The notes under the pieces: generated by a model | Database searches by the model: none | The model's input: the letters and a program-made list of their open reading frames with translations, nothing else | What the model was told of the DNA's origin: nothing | Program-made: the position numbers and the translations under genes | DNA from: Duganella sp. 1411 | GTDB taxonomy: Bacteria; Pseudomonadota; Gammaproteobacteria; Burkholderiales; Burkholderiaceae_D | Direction of reading: 5' to 3' | Assembly (NCBI RefSeq): GCF_017833525.1 | Contig: NZ_JAFICD010000001.1 | Span: forward strand, 372,001 to 436,000 | DNA length: 64,000 nucleotides | Part shown: positions 29,842-39,818 of the stretch, one piece after another | How positions within the stretch are numbered: the first letter of the stretch is position 1 | How the letters are laid out: each line of letters begins with the position of its first letter

Positions 29842-30519
29842 ATGTTGATTCTACAACCACTCCGCCGCCGTTTTCTACTGGGAATGCTTGTCGTCGCGGC
29901 GGCCCTGCCGGCGGCGGCCGTCGAGCAATCGGACGATGAGGTCGCGTTCTTCCGCGCCGCCCAGCTGGACAACGTTTCGGGCGTCAAGAAGGTGCTGGCG
30001 CGCGGGCTGAATCCGAACACGCGCGATCCCAACGGCGAGACCGGGCTGATCGTCGCCATGCGCTACGAGGCGGTGAGGGTCGGCACCTTGCTGATGGATC
30101 AGCCCGGCATCGACCTGGAAGCCAAGGCGCCCAACGGCAACACGGCGTTGATGATGGCGGCGTTCCGCCAGAACAAGCCGGTGGTGCTGGACATGATCAA
30201 GCGCGGCGCGCAGGTCAATCAGAAGGGCTGGACCGCGTTGCATTACGCGGCGGCGGCCGGCAGTGTGGAGATCACCAGTATTTTGCTGGAGCACCACGCC
30301 TACATCGACGCCGAATCGCCGTCCGGCATGACGCCGCTGATGATGGCCGCGCGCGAAGGCCAGGAGCAGGTGGTGGAATTGCTGCTGAAGGAGGGCGCCG
30401 ACGCCACGCTGAAGGACGGCGGCTTCAAGCTGACGGCCGCCGAGTTCGCCACCAAGGCGGACAAGCCCTGGATCGCCAAGACCATCGACGCGTTTTTGGC
30501 GGCCAAGGACAAACGCTAG
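29842..30519 (+). CDS. Secreted ankyrin-repeat protein
   Basis: A 225-residue protein with a Sec signal peptide (RRRFLLGMLVVAAALPAAA, cleavage near residue 27, AVE-QSD). Four to five ankyrin repeats follow from about residue 45 to 205, with the typical G.T.L..A (TGLIVAMRYEA, NTALMMAAFRQ, WTALHYAAAAG, MTPLMMAAREG). It is likely a periplasmic protein-binding adaptor; the partner is unknown. It follows tatD by seven bases, and its stop overlaps by four bases the end of the convergent hydrolase gene. Confidence 0.88.
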   Translation: MLILQPLRRRFLLGMLVVAAALPAAAVEQSDDEVAFFRAAQLDNVSGVKKVLARGLNPNTRDPNGETGLIVAMRYEAVRVGTLLMDQPGIDLEAKAPNGNTALMMAAFRQNKPVVLDMIKRGAQVNQKGWTALHYAAAAGSVEITSILLEHHAYIDAESPSGMTPLMMAAREGQEQVVELLLKEGADATLKDGGFKLTAAEFATKADKPWIAKTIDAFLAAKDKR

Positions 30520-31325
30520 CGACTGCCCAGCAACCGGTCCAGATAGCGCGTGATGACGTCCGAACTGGCCGACGGCGCGCTCATGTGCGGGCAGTGCCCG
30601 ACGTTGGTGATGACCTCGAGCACGCTGTTCGCCAAGTGTTGGTGCAGATATTCGCCCACTTCGCGCGGCGCGATCAGGTCGTCGCTGCATTGCAGGATCA
30701 AGGCCGGCACGGTCGACTTCGGCACATCGGCGCGGTGGTCGGCGGTGAACGTCACCCGGGCGAAATGGCGGGCGATCTCGCGGTCGTTGGCTTGGAAGCG
30801 GACCAGCAACTCCTTCGCCAGCGCCGGTTGCGCCGGCGCGCCCATGATGGTCGGCGCCATGACCTTGGTCCACTCGAGGTAATTGTCGTCCATCATTTTC
30901 AGCAAGCCCTCGATGTCCTCCGGGTTGTAGCCGCCCACGTAGTCGTCGTCGTTGATGAAGCACGGCGACGGCCCCACCATGACCTGGGCGACGAATTTTT
31001 CCGGTGCCTTGATCGACGCCAGCATGCCGATCATGGCGCTGACCGAGTGGCCGACGAAGATCACCGGCCCGCTGGCGAACTCATCGATGATTTCCAGCAT
31101 GTCGTCGGCGTAGCCGTGCAGCGTGCCGTACTTGTCGCGGTCGTAGGCCGACAAGTCGGAGTCGCCGCTGCCGACCAGGTCGAGCAGGATGACCTGGTAG
31201 CGCTCGGCGAAAAACGGGTACAGAAAGCGCCACATGGTCTGGTCGCAGCCGTAGCCGTGCACCAGCATCATGGAGTAGCACCCATCGCCGTGGCAGTGGA
31301 CGTTGTTGCGTTCTTGAAGCGACAT
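30516..31325 (-). CDS. Alpha/beta hydrolase, RsbQ/KAI2-like
   Basis: A 269-residue alpha/beta hydrolase without signal peptide. The nucleophile is Ser94 in VGHSVSAM, with acid Asp in LQCSDDLIAP and His in NVGHCPHMSAP near the C-terminus; the oxyanion region is LVHGYGCDQTMW. GSGDSDLSAYDRDKY and the overall length match the RsbQ group (bacterial relatives of plant KAI2/D14 receptors), which often work with PAS-domain signalling proteins. No such partner lies next to it. The substrate is unknown. Confidence 0.85.
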   Translation of the reverse strand: MSLQERNNVHCHGDGCYSMMLVHGYGCDQTMWRFLYPFFAERYQVILLDLVGSGDSDLSAYDRDKYGTLHGYADDMLEIIDEFASGPVIFVGHSVSAMIGMLASIKAPEKFVAQVMVGPSPCFINDDDYVGGYNPEDIEGLLKMMDDNYLEWTKVMAPTIMGAPAQPALAKELLVRFQANDREIARHFARVTFTADHRADVPKSTVPALILQCSDDLIAPREVGEYLHQHLANSVLEVITNVGHCPHMSAPSASSDVITRYLDRLLGSR

Positions 31326-31390
31326 GGCTCACTTTCGGGCGGCGGATCGCTATAATATAAATGCCTGTACTTTTTAATAAGTTCTTTAAC

Positions 31391-31417
31391 GGAAACCCGG
31401 AACTGGCAGGGGTTTCC
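31391..31417. repeat. Inverted repeat in the gap between divergent genes
   Basis: GGAAACCC (31391-31398) and GGGTTTCC (31410-31417) form an 8-bp perfect stem with an 11-nt loop. It is in the 185-bp gap between the RsbQ-like hydrolase and the methyltransferase, which are transcribed away from each other, so it is not a terminator for either. It may be an operator or a leader hairpin of the methyltransferase mRNA. Confidence 0.4.
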
Positions 31418-31510
31418 CGCCTAGCTCCCCCCTTTATACGTAGACAATCTTCACGATAATAGGTTCACCGTATTGCATCAAAGCACAATGCGCCACAACC
31501 AAGGGAAACC

Positions 31511-32434
31511 ATGCTGAACGAACGCGAAATCGAAAGCTGCTATCTGGGGCAATTCATTCCAGTCCACTACCATCACAACATGCTGATGGATCAGAACCGC
31601 ATGCACGGCTTCAAGTCGGCGATCGATTACGCGGTCAAGCCGGGCGCCAAGGTGCTCGAGCTGGGCGGCGGCACCGGCGTGCTGTCGTGGTTCGCGGCGG
31701 CCAAGGCGGACAAGGTGTATTGCGTCGAGTTCAATCCGGACATGGTCAAGGAAGCGCGCAAGATGCTCGCGCTCAATCCCAACGGCGAGAAAGTGGAAGT
31801 GGTCCACGCCGACGCCTTCGAATATCTGCCGCCGGAGCCGGTCGACGTCGTCATCTGCGAGATGATCCATGTCGCCATGCTGCGCGAAAAGCAGGTCGAG
31901 GTGATCGAATCGTTCAAGCGCCGTTATCTGGAGCGCTTCGGCGGCCCGCTGCCGGTGTTCTTGCCGGAGGCGGTGATCATGGCGGTGCAGCCGGTGCAAC
32001 AGGAATATGATTTCGAGGGCTTCTACGCGCCCATCGTCCAGTTCCAGGAGACCAACGTGGTTTACCCGGGCACGGTGGAGGCGGCGCCGCCGGCCGTCTA
32101 CAGCATCATCGATTTCAACCAGCCCAACGAGCTCGCCTATGCCTGGCAGGGCAAGTTCGTCATCGAGCGGGCCGGCGAGATCAGCGCCATGCGCTTTGTG
32201 ACCAAGAACGTGCTGGCCGTCGTGGCCGAGCGCTCGACCACCATCGATTGGTTGAATCACTACATGACCTTGCCGCTGGCGACTCCGGTCAAGGCGAAGC
32301 AGGGCGATGTGCTGCAGGTCAGCTTCCAGTACCGGGCGGGCGGCTCGATCCCGTCGCTGCAGGCCGCGCTGCGCGCCGAAATCCTCCACGATACCGTGAC
32401 GCGGCCGGCCGGCGTGATCGCCGCCTACGCTTAA
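31511..32434 (+). CDS. Class I methyltransferase resembling protein arginine methyltransferases
   Basis: A 307-residue soluble protein. Motif I is VLELGGGTGVLSWFAA (about residue 43), post-I VYCVEFNP, then VEVVHADAFEYLPPEPVDVVICEMIHVAMLREKQ (positions about 95-130), in which CEMIHVAMLRE resembles the PRMT double-E loop (SEWMGYxLLYE). The last 150 residues are beta-rich, like the PRMT barrel. Protein methylation is an inference from this layout; small-molecule methylation is possible. It stands alone, with a single-gene leader and no obvious partner. Confidence 0.7.
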   Translation: MLNEREIESCYLGQFIPVHYHHNMLMDQNRMHGFKSAIDYAVKPGAKVLELGGGTGVLSWFAAAKADKVYCVEFNPDMVKEARKMLALNPNGEKVEVVHADAFEYLPPEPVDVVICEMIHVAMLREKQVEVIESFKRRYLERFGGPLPVFLPEAVIMAVQPVQQEYDFEGFYAPIVQFQETNVVYPGTVEAAPPAVYSIIDFNQPNELAYAWQGKFVIERAGEISAMRFVTKNVLAVVAERSTTIDWLNHYMTLPLATPVKAKQGDVLQVSFQYRAGGSIPSLQAALRAEILHDTVTRPAGVIAAYA

Positions 32435-32492
32435 AAAGTCCCCACGAAGGTCGTTCCGCGGCGTATATTTCGTCTTTTACAGAAAGAGATAT

Positions 32493-32741
32493 ATGGAACA
32501 GAACGACCAGCGCTACCTCATCCAGCAAAACAAGATCGCCGACGGCGAGACCAAACCCCCGGTGTTCGCCAAGGTCATGCGCGGCAAGGATGGCGCGTTC
32601 GAAGGCGTGTCCTTCATCAAGTCCAAGGAAAAGGCGTCTATCCTGACCATCGAGCAGGCCAACGAGGCGATCGCCTGGGCCGCCAAGAAGAAACCCAACG
32701 CCCACGAGTACGTGACCAAGATCATCTGCCTGGGCCAGTAG
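32493..32741 (+). CDS. Conserved small hypothetical protein
   Basis: An 82-residue charged protein (MEQNDQRYLIQQNKIADGE...) with no signal peptide or membrane segment. I do not recognise the family. It looks like one small alpha/beta domain: FAKVMRG and GVSFIKSKEKASILTIEQANEAIAWAAKKK, ending in YVTKIICLGQ. It is 58 bp downstream of the methyltransferase and may share its transcript. A purine-rich site (AGAAAGAGA) precedes the ATG. Confidence 0.65.
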   Translation: MEQNDQRYLIQQNKIADGETKPPVFAKVMRGKDGAFEGVSFIKSKEKASILTIEQANEAIAWAAKKKPNAHEYVTKIICLGQ

Positions 32742-32886
32742 CGGCCTTTGCTTCCTCGCCGTTTATCCCCCGATTCCCGCGATTGATCGCCGTTATGCGC
32801 AGTTGGTCGCACGGGAATTGCCCGCCGCGCCGCGTCGTTCTACAGTGACAGCATTGACAATCGCATCACTGGATCGGGAGCGTCTC

Positions 32887-33087
32887 ATGCTGAGTTTTGT
32901 ACTGTGGCTGGTTTTGCTGTTTCTGTGCTGGCCGCTGGCCTTGCTGGCGCTGCTGCTATACCCGGTGTTTTGGCTGATCACCTTGCCGTTCCGTCTGATT
33001 GGCATCGGCGTCGAGGGCCTGTTCGAGCTGCTGCGCGCCGTGGTGCTGCTACCCGCGCGCATCCTGGGCGGCTCGCCGGGCCGATGA
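32887..33087 (+). CDS. Small hydrophobic membrane protein
   Basis: A 66-residue peptide starting at the ATG at 32887 behind a GGGAG site. Residues 1-45 form two closely spaced membrane segments (LSFVLWLVLLFLCWPLALLA and LYPVFWLITLPFRLIGIGV), followed by an amphipathic basic tail ending GSPGR. Family and role are unknown. A dispersed palindromic repeat begins 52 bp after the stop. Confidence 0.65.
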   Translation: MLSFVLWLVLLFLCWPLALLALLLYPVFWLITLPFRLIGIGVEGLFELLRAVVLLPARILGGSPGR

Positions 33088-33138
33088 GTTGATTCGAAGG
33101 CTAATTCACCGCGCCGCGTGGGCCGATCCGCCGTCGTT

Positions 33139-33190
33139 CCACGTAGGGCGGATTAGGCGGCACGCCGTAATCCGCCATCTACGCGCCGCC
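33139..33190. repeat. Dispersed palindromic repeat, copy A (half element)
   Basis: This copy holds the left half of the element seen complete at 36689: ACGTAGGGCGGATTA, a short loop and TAATCCGCCATCT. GGCGGATTA (33147-33155) pairs with TAATCCGCC (33168-33176), with a further small stem (GGCG/CGCC) inside. It lies between the small membrane protein gene and the 3' end of the convergent pldA gene. Confidence 0.85.
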
Positions 33191-33215
33191 AACACACGTC
33201 AACAGCTGCCAACGA

Positions 33216-34358
33216 TCAGAAATCGACCTTGAAACCGGCGCCCAGCGATTTTTGCGCGTAGTTATAGTCGATCAAACTTTCACCGTAACCGCTGAAAAAT
33301 TGCACATACCCTTTCAGGTTGGCCGACAGCGGGAATGCCCAGCCGGCCTGTATGGCGCCGTGGCTGGTGTGGAAGTTGCGCCGCGCCGTGACCGACAATT
33401 CATGGCCGTCGAAGCGGTAGGAAGCGCTCAAGTCGCCATGGCCGAGGTAGTCGGTGATGTCGATGTTGTCGTTGTCCGAGCGCGCGTTGTCCAGGCGCCG
33501 CCACAGGCGGAAGTTGACGCCGAAGTTCCCTTTCTCGGCGCCCACCTGCGCGTACACCCGGTTCCAGCTGCGCGACAGGGTCGAGGTCTGGCCGTTCGAC
33601 TGGTGCACCAGGCCCAGCGTCAGGAAGCGGACGTCGACGCCGCCCAGGTTCAGCGCCAGCGGCGTGGTCAACATCAGCTCAGGCTGGTAGTTGGTCTCGC
33701 GGAACGGGCTCGATTCGGACTTGTTGTAAGCCTGCCAGAAGCTCTCCTGCGTGTAACCGAACCACAGGTCGACCGGCCAGCCGAACGCCTGTTCGATCAT
33801 CTTCATCTTGAAGCTGAGTTGGTACATCAGCTCGACGTGCTTGGATTTGAGTCCGTCGGGCGAGAATTCCTGGAACGGCGTATCGTTGTTACTGGTGCTG
33901 TAGTTGGCCAGCAGCAGGTAGCTGTCGCGGTGCGGGCGGAAGTTGAACACGCCGCGCTTGGCCGAGCGGTCCAGCTCCCACCATTGCACCATGCGCGAGA
34001 CCTTGTCCTGCGGCGGAATGGTGGTCAGCTCGGCGACCTTGGCCGGGACCGCGGCGTCGGTCTTGGCCGGCGGTTCGCCCGGCTGGGTGCTGGCCGGCAT
34101 GACCAGGGCGTTGACCAGTTTGCTGTCCTTGCCGGGGTCGGGCACGCCGACGGCAGCGCCGCCGGCGGCCAGCTTGCCCGGCGTAGTGCGGGCCAGGCCG
34201 TCGTAGCAGGCGAGGCGGGCGCTGGCGTCGCCCAGTACCGCGCAACGGTCGATGCGGAGTTCGAGATCGGAAGCTTCGGGCGCGGCGGCCTGTGCTAAAG
34301 CCAGAGCCGGTCCCATGCCTAAGGAGAGGAGAAGGGCGGTTTTACGTCGGACAGTCAT
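33216..34358 (-). CDS. pldA: Outer-membrane phospholipase A
   Basis: A 380-residue protein with a signal peptide (KTALLLSLGMGPALALAQA) and an about 95-residue periplasmic extension containing a Cys pair (RCAVLGDASARLACYDG). The C-terminal two thirds form the OMPLA barrel: FNFRPHRDSYLLLANYST, YQLSFKMKMIEQ, LWFGYTQESFWQAYN and the catalytic HQSNGQTSTLSRSWNRVYAQ, with the His-x-Ser pair and Asn. It ends with an aromatic residue in the barrel-signal manner (KVDF). It hydrolyses phospholipids in the outer leaflet when asymmetry is disturbed. It is a single gene. Confidence 0.92.
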   Translation of the reverse strand: MTVRRKTALLLSLGMGPALALAQAAAPEASDLELRIDRCAVLGDASARLACYDGLARTTPGKLAAGGAAVGVPDPGKDSKLVNALVMPASTQPGEPPAKTDAAVPAKVAELTTIPPQDKVSRMVQWWELDRSAKRGVFNFRPHRDSYLLLANYSTSNNDTPFQEFSPDGLKSKHVELMYQLSFKMKMIEQAFGWPVDLWFGYTQESFWQAYNKSESSPFRETNYQPELMLTTPLALNLGGVDVRFLTLGLVHQSNGQTSTLSRSWNRVYAQVGAEKGNFGVNFRLWRRLDNARSDNDNIDITDYLGHGDLSASYRFDGHELSVTARRNFHTSHGAIQAGWAFPLSANLKGYVQFFSGYGESLIDYNYAQKSLGAGFKVDF

Positions 34359-34527
34359 GCATTTTTTCCAGGTGAGATGTAAGCTTGCAGTTTATTACAC
34401 AGACTACATTACTTGCCGTTAGGTATGTCGCACATTAGGAAAGTATTTCAGGACTTGATTTCGGCAACTATCGCCGCACTTGAGACTACCAAGGCTTAAC
34501 GACACTTCGTGTTCAAGGAGATTTGTG

Positions 34528-36639
<2,112 letters not shown>

Positions 36640-36688
36640 GCGTGGGCTGTGTAACCACGTAACCACGGAAACACGGAAATACGGAAAT

Positions 36689-36784
36689 ACGTAGGGCGGA
36701 TTAGCGTAGCGTAATCCGCCATCTATGCGCCGTCGGCGACTCAAAGATGGCGGATTACGGCGTTCCGCCTAATCCGCCCTACGT
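36689..36784. repeat. Dispersed palindromic repeat, copy B (complete 96-bp element)
   Basis: Perfect 15-bp terminal inverted repeats, ACGTAGGGCGGATTA (36689-36703) and its complement (36770-36784), enclose a second inverted pair TAATCCGCCATCT (36712-36724) and AGATGGCGGATTA (36745-36757). It is thus two mirror-image hairpin halves. It lies between fusA and the end of a convergent gene. Just upstream (36665-36690) is a short run of near-identical ACGGAAAT units. Confidence 0.9.
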
Positions 36785-36797
36785 GCCTCTACGTACC

Positions 36798-37304
36798 TCA
36801 ATCGAATACCTTCAACTTAAGCTGGATCGACAGCGCGCCATACAACCGGTCCTTATACTTCGGCACGAAGGCGACGTTGACCCCCACGCTTTTATATTCA
36901 AAACTGGCGGTCGGAATCGCCGCCGGGAACCAGCCGCCGTCCCGCATCTTCGGATAGCCGTTGAATCCGCCCACCACCGCACCCAACCGCACCGGCCCGA
37001 CCTTGAACGGCTGGTAATACACGCCGATATAGTTCGAATACGCGCGGTCGCTGTTATAGAACCGCCCGGCGGTCGCCGAGGCCACCGTCGAAAAACGGTA
37101 TTCCGCGCCCAGGCCCGGGTTGCTGTCGTTCAAATCCTTGTTCCGGTCGAAGTGGTACGAGTAAAACCCCGCGTTGAGCCACACCTCCTTCAGCGGCGCC
37201 GCTTCGATGGTCTCGAAGGTGTCGGCCACGGCCGCTCCGGACAGGCAGGCCAGCAGCGGCAAGGCCACGCCGGCCGTCATGAAACTACGCAAACTCTTGA
37301 TCAT
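36798..37304 (-). CDS. Small outer-membrane beta-barrel protein, PagP-like layout
   Basis: A 168-residue protein with a signal peptide ending AAVA-DT near residue 28. The mature part of about 140 residues alternates polar and hydrophobic residues with many aromatics (WLNAGFYSYHF, GLGAEYRF, YIGVYYQPF, ASFEYKSVGVNVAFVP) and ends ALSIQLKLKVFD, typical of an eight-strand barrel. Size and the GYP..GGWFPAAIP..S loop are reminiscent of PagP and related acyl-chain enzymes, but I cannot identify the catalytic residues with certainty. It is a single gene facing fusA. Confidence 0.6.
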   Translation of the reverse strand: MIKSLRSFMTAGVALPLLACLSGAAVADTFETIEAAPLKEVWLNAGFYSYHFDRNKDLNDSNPGLGAEYRFSTVASATAGRFYNSDRAYSNYIGVYYQPFKVGPVRLGAVVGGFNGYPKMRDGGWFPAAIPTASFEYKSVGVNVAFVPKYKDRLYGALSIQLKLKVFD

Positions 37305-37439
37305 CCGAAGCTTTCTTCATCGTTGTTGAGGACGATGGATTATAGCGAATGATTTGATTGCCCCGGCATTGATCTGGATTAGAGACTAAAAGATTTCTCC
37401 ATTGCAAAATAATTGTTCCAAATTTAACAGGGGACAATC

Positions 37440-37586
37440 ATGAATCGCTTCAATCTGATGACTTTCACGGCCGCTGTCGCGCTGGCGATCTGCGCCTGCG
37501 TGTCGACCTCCAGAGCGGGAGGCGAACCGACCGCGCTGATGTCGAAAGCGGCGCCGCTGTACCTGGCGGCGCGCGCCGGCAACTAG
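37440..37586 (+). CDS. 48-residue secreted or lipid-anchored peptide
   Basis: A short frame, ATG at 37440, after a strong AGGGGA site. The peptide begins MNRFNLMTFTAAVALAICAC, a signal-like segment with Cys18 and Cys20, and continues VSTSRAGGEPTALMSKAAPLY to a stop at 37584. The Cys context (AICAC) is only a partial lipobox. A terminator-like hairpin follows within about 20 bp, which supports a real transcription unit. Function is unknown. Confidence 0.55.
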   Translation: MNRFNLMTFTAAVALAICACVSTSRAGGEPTALMSKAAPLYLAARAGN

Positions 37587-37596
37587 CGCCAACCGT

Positions 37597-37634
37597 GCGG
37601 CCGGGGGAATGGCCGCCATTTAGATCTTTTTATT
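37597..37634 (+). terminator. Possible intrinsic terminator after the 48-residue peptide gene
   Basis: GCGGCC (37597-37602) pairs with GGCCGC (37611-37616) across an 8-nt loop, and a T-rich run (TCTTTTTATTT) follows at about 37625-37635. The stem is short and the T-run starts about 10 bases after it, so this is a moderate candidate. Confidence 0.4.
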
Positions 37635-37641
37635 TGGACAC

Positions 37642-37679
37642 GCTAAGATTATCATCTATTTAATCTTTAGCACTATAAT
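37642..37679 (+). promoter_or_regulatory. Promoter with hairpin upstream of the DUF2799 lipoprotein gene
   Basis: A perfect -10 hexamer TATAAT lies at 37674-37679, 29 bp before the ATG at 37709. The best -35 is TTATCA (37649-37654), with a long 19-bp spacer. Between them an imperfect hairpin GCTAAGATT (37642-37650) / AATCTTTAGC (37662-37671) overlaps the spacer, as an operator would. Confidence 0.4.
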
Positions 37680-37708
37680 CTGGCCGCCAAAACTCGTTTG
37701 TGAACCTC

Positions 37709-39103
37709 ATGATTTCTCTCGCCCGCCTGCTGCCGTTGTTGCTTGCCTTGCCCTTGATGTTGGGAGGTTGCGGCGCCGCGATGAAGCAGCGCATCGAAGC
37801 ATGCAAGACGGGCGACTGGACCCAGATCGGCCGCACCGACGGCCTTGACGGCGCGCCGCCGACCTTCGCCGACCGCAAGGATTTCTGCGACGACCACGGC
37901 GACGACAAGAAGCCGGCGGCGGCCGACGCCGGCGCGCGCTACACGGCCGGCTGGGAGCAGGGCAACCGCGAGATGTGGTCCGCCGTCGGCGCCATCGACG
38001 GCGCTAAGGGTTTGCAGTCGCAGTACGCGGTGCGCGCGGCCGGCGACGAGGTCCGCAAGCGCAAGACGCCGTTGAACCAGGCGGCCTACGAAGAAGGCTG
38101 GTTGAAGGGCAACTCGCAGTATTGGGAAGACATCGGCAAGCGCGAAGGCACCGAGGGTAGGCCGCTGGCACAGAAAGAGGCCAACCGCGCGCGCGCCGCC
38201 GCCGCGCAGTTGCGCTTCGACGAAGCGGCATACACCAACGGCTGGCACGCGGGCAACCGCGCCTTCTGGCACGAGGCCGGCTTGACGGACGCGCGCAACG
38301 GCACGCCCGACAGCCGCTTCAGGGATCGCGCGGCGGCCGCGCGGGACGCCGGCGTGCAGGTGCAGGAAGAGGTGTACCGCGGCGCCTGGAACGCGGAGAT
38401 CGTCAACTATTGGCGCAACCTCGGCGCGCAAGATGCCGTCAGCGGCAAGGAATTCGGCGTGCGCGGAAAAGAAGCGCGCCAAAAAGGGCTCAAGGTATTC
38501 GAGTCCGAGTACAGGCAAGCCTGGGAAAGGCGTTTGGCCGAGCACTGGCGCCAGGCCGGTCTGGAAGACGGCTACGGAAAGCCGTTCATGCTCGAGGAGC
38601 GCATGGCCAGCGCCGCGCGCGACGGCGTGTTTGTCATACCGTCGACGCGCGACATCTACACCAAGGCATGGGAGGAGCAAAACGCCAAATACTGCGTGCC
38701 GGACAACGCCTTCGAGCGCGGGCGCGCCAATACCGGCATGGCGGTGGAGGTCTGCCGCGTGGAACTGCGCAACCAGTTGAAGCGTGCGTATGTCAGCGGT
38801 CAGGATTTTGAGGTGGCGGCCGCGAAACGCGCCCAGGCCCTGAGCGACGCGAATGATCTGGAAGGGCGGTTATACGATGCCAACCGCCGCCTGGGGCGCC
38901 TGGAACGCGACATGCGCGCGGCGCAGGACGCGAAGGACCGCGCGGTCAACGAGGAATCCAAGAAGCAGGACCGCCGCCGCGAGCAGGAAAGGCGGGAGCT
39001 GATCGATTACATTCGCCGCCTGGAGTGGCAGCTGGATGAAGCGCGCCGCTGGGTCGAACGGCACGACATGCAAATGCAACGCCTGCGCCGCGAAATCTAT
39101 TAA
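37709..39103 (+). CDS. DUF2799-repeat lipoprotein with C-terminal coiled coil
   Basis: A 464-residue lipoprotein: signal LLLALPLMLGGC with Cys22 in the lipobox (start at ATG 37709; the GTG at 37700 is an alternative). After a DUF2799-like start (CKTGDWTQIGRTDGLDG) come about six units of about 43 residues with the pattern Y..GW..GN...W...G..DG..G (YTAGWEQGNREMW, YEEGWLKGNSQYW, YTNGWHAGNRAFW, YRGAWNAEIVNYW, YRQAWERRLAEHW, YTKAWEEQNAKYC). The last 110 residues are a highly charged coiled coil. Role unknown; an envelope structural or binding protein is likely. Confidence 0.78.
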   Translation: MISLARLLPLLLALPLMLGGCGAAMKQRIEACKTGDWTQIGRTDGLDGAPPTFADRKDFCDDHGDDKKPAAADAGARYTAGWEQGNREMWSAVGAIDGAKGLQSQYAVRAAGDEVRKRKTPLNQAAYEEGWLKGNSQYWEDIGKREGTEGRPLAQKEANRARAAAAQLRFDEAAYTNGWHAGNRAFWHEAGLTDARNGTPDSRFRDRAAAARDAGVQVQEEVYRGAWNAEIVNYWRNLGAQDAVSGKEFGVRGKEARQKGLKVFESEYRQAWERRLAEHWRQAGLEDGYGKPFMLEERMASAARDGVFVIPSTRDIYTKAWEEQNAKYCVPDNAFERGRANTGMAVEVCRVELRNQLKRAYVSGQDFEVAAAKRAQALSDANDLEGRLYDANRRLGRLERDMRAAQDAKDRAVNEESKKQDRRREQERRELIDYIRRLEWQLDEARRWVERHDMQMQRLRREIY

Positions 39104-39129
39104 AAGCGGCTATCGAGTGCGCGCCGTGC

Positions 39130-39161
39130 TGGCCGTCCCGGTCGGTGGACCGGGACGGCCA
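39130..39161. terminator. Bidirectional hairpin between convergent genes
   Basis: A perfect 14-bp stem: TGGCCGTCCCGGTC (39130-39143), loop GGTG, then GACCGGGACGGCCA (39148-39161). It lies exactly between the ends of two convergent genes (39103 and 39170). There is no T-tract on either strand, so it is either a factor-assisted terminator or an RNA-stabilising hairpin. Confidence 0.6.
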
Positions 39162-39169
39162 ACGGGGCG

Positions 39170-39619
39170 TTAGCCGGCCAGGTTGCGCAGACCTTGTTGT
39201 GGCCGCTTGTCCATCAGCAGCGGCAGCAACTGCGTGGCCAGTTCGTGCAGTTCCGAACCACCGCGCTCCCGTATTTTGTTGACCTGCGCGACGATCTGGT
39301 CGTTGGCCAGCGTGTACTCGACGGTTTTCAGCATCTCGATGCGGTTGCGTATGCGCCGCAGCTCGTCGACCGACCCCGGCTCGGCCGTCAGATGGGTTTC
39401 ATCCACCAGCGCCAGCAATACCTCGGTGATCAGACCGAGCTGTTTGCCGTACGAGGCGACGCTGTTGAATGCCTTTTCTTCGATGGCCGCGTTGCCCGCG
39501 CCCGGGGTGATCCAGTGCGAGAACCAGCTCAGGTCGGGGTCGATCTGCTGCATCACGCCCCCGCTCCATGGGAAGTGAATTTGTGGCGACCAGGTCCAGA
39601 ACGAATGGGGGGATGTCAT
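39170..39619 (-). CDS. Hypothetical soluble protein, possibly PHA-related
   Basis: A 149-residue protein with a GGAG site eight bases before its ATG. It has no signal peptide or membrane segment. The N-terminus is Trp/Pro-rich (SFWTWSPQIHFPWSGGVMQQIDPDLSWFSHWITPG) and the rest is predicted helical (SYGKQLGLITEVLLALVDE, RRIRNRIEMLKTVEYTLA, HELATQLLPLLM). I do not recognise it. The helix pattern and the divergent phosphotransacetylase-kinase-FabI operon make a granule- or acyl-metabolism-associated role conceivable, but this is a guess. Confidence 0.5.
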   Translation of the reverse strand: MTSPHSFWTWSPQIHFPWSGGVMQQIDPDLSWFSHWITPGAGNAAIEEKAFNSVASYGKQLGLITEVLLALVDETHLTAEPGSVDELRRIRNRIEMLKTVEYTLANDQIVAQVNKIRERGGSELHELATQLLPLLMDKRPQQGLRNLAG

Positions 39620-39818
39620 GGCGGAACTCCTTGAACTGTAGGTTTTAATAGGTGTTGGACAGCTGTGCCCAGCTTAGTTCGAAATACATAAATGACAATT
39701 GATGTGTATTAGAAGTAAGTCATCTTTCCGCGACCGCCTCTGCGGCACCGCACAATTTTCCGGTTGCGTTTTTTGCATGGGTTGTTATCATTCGGCGGGT
39801 CAGCCCACAGGAGCCGCA

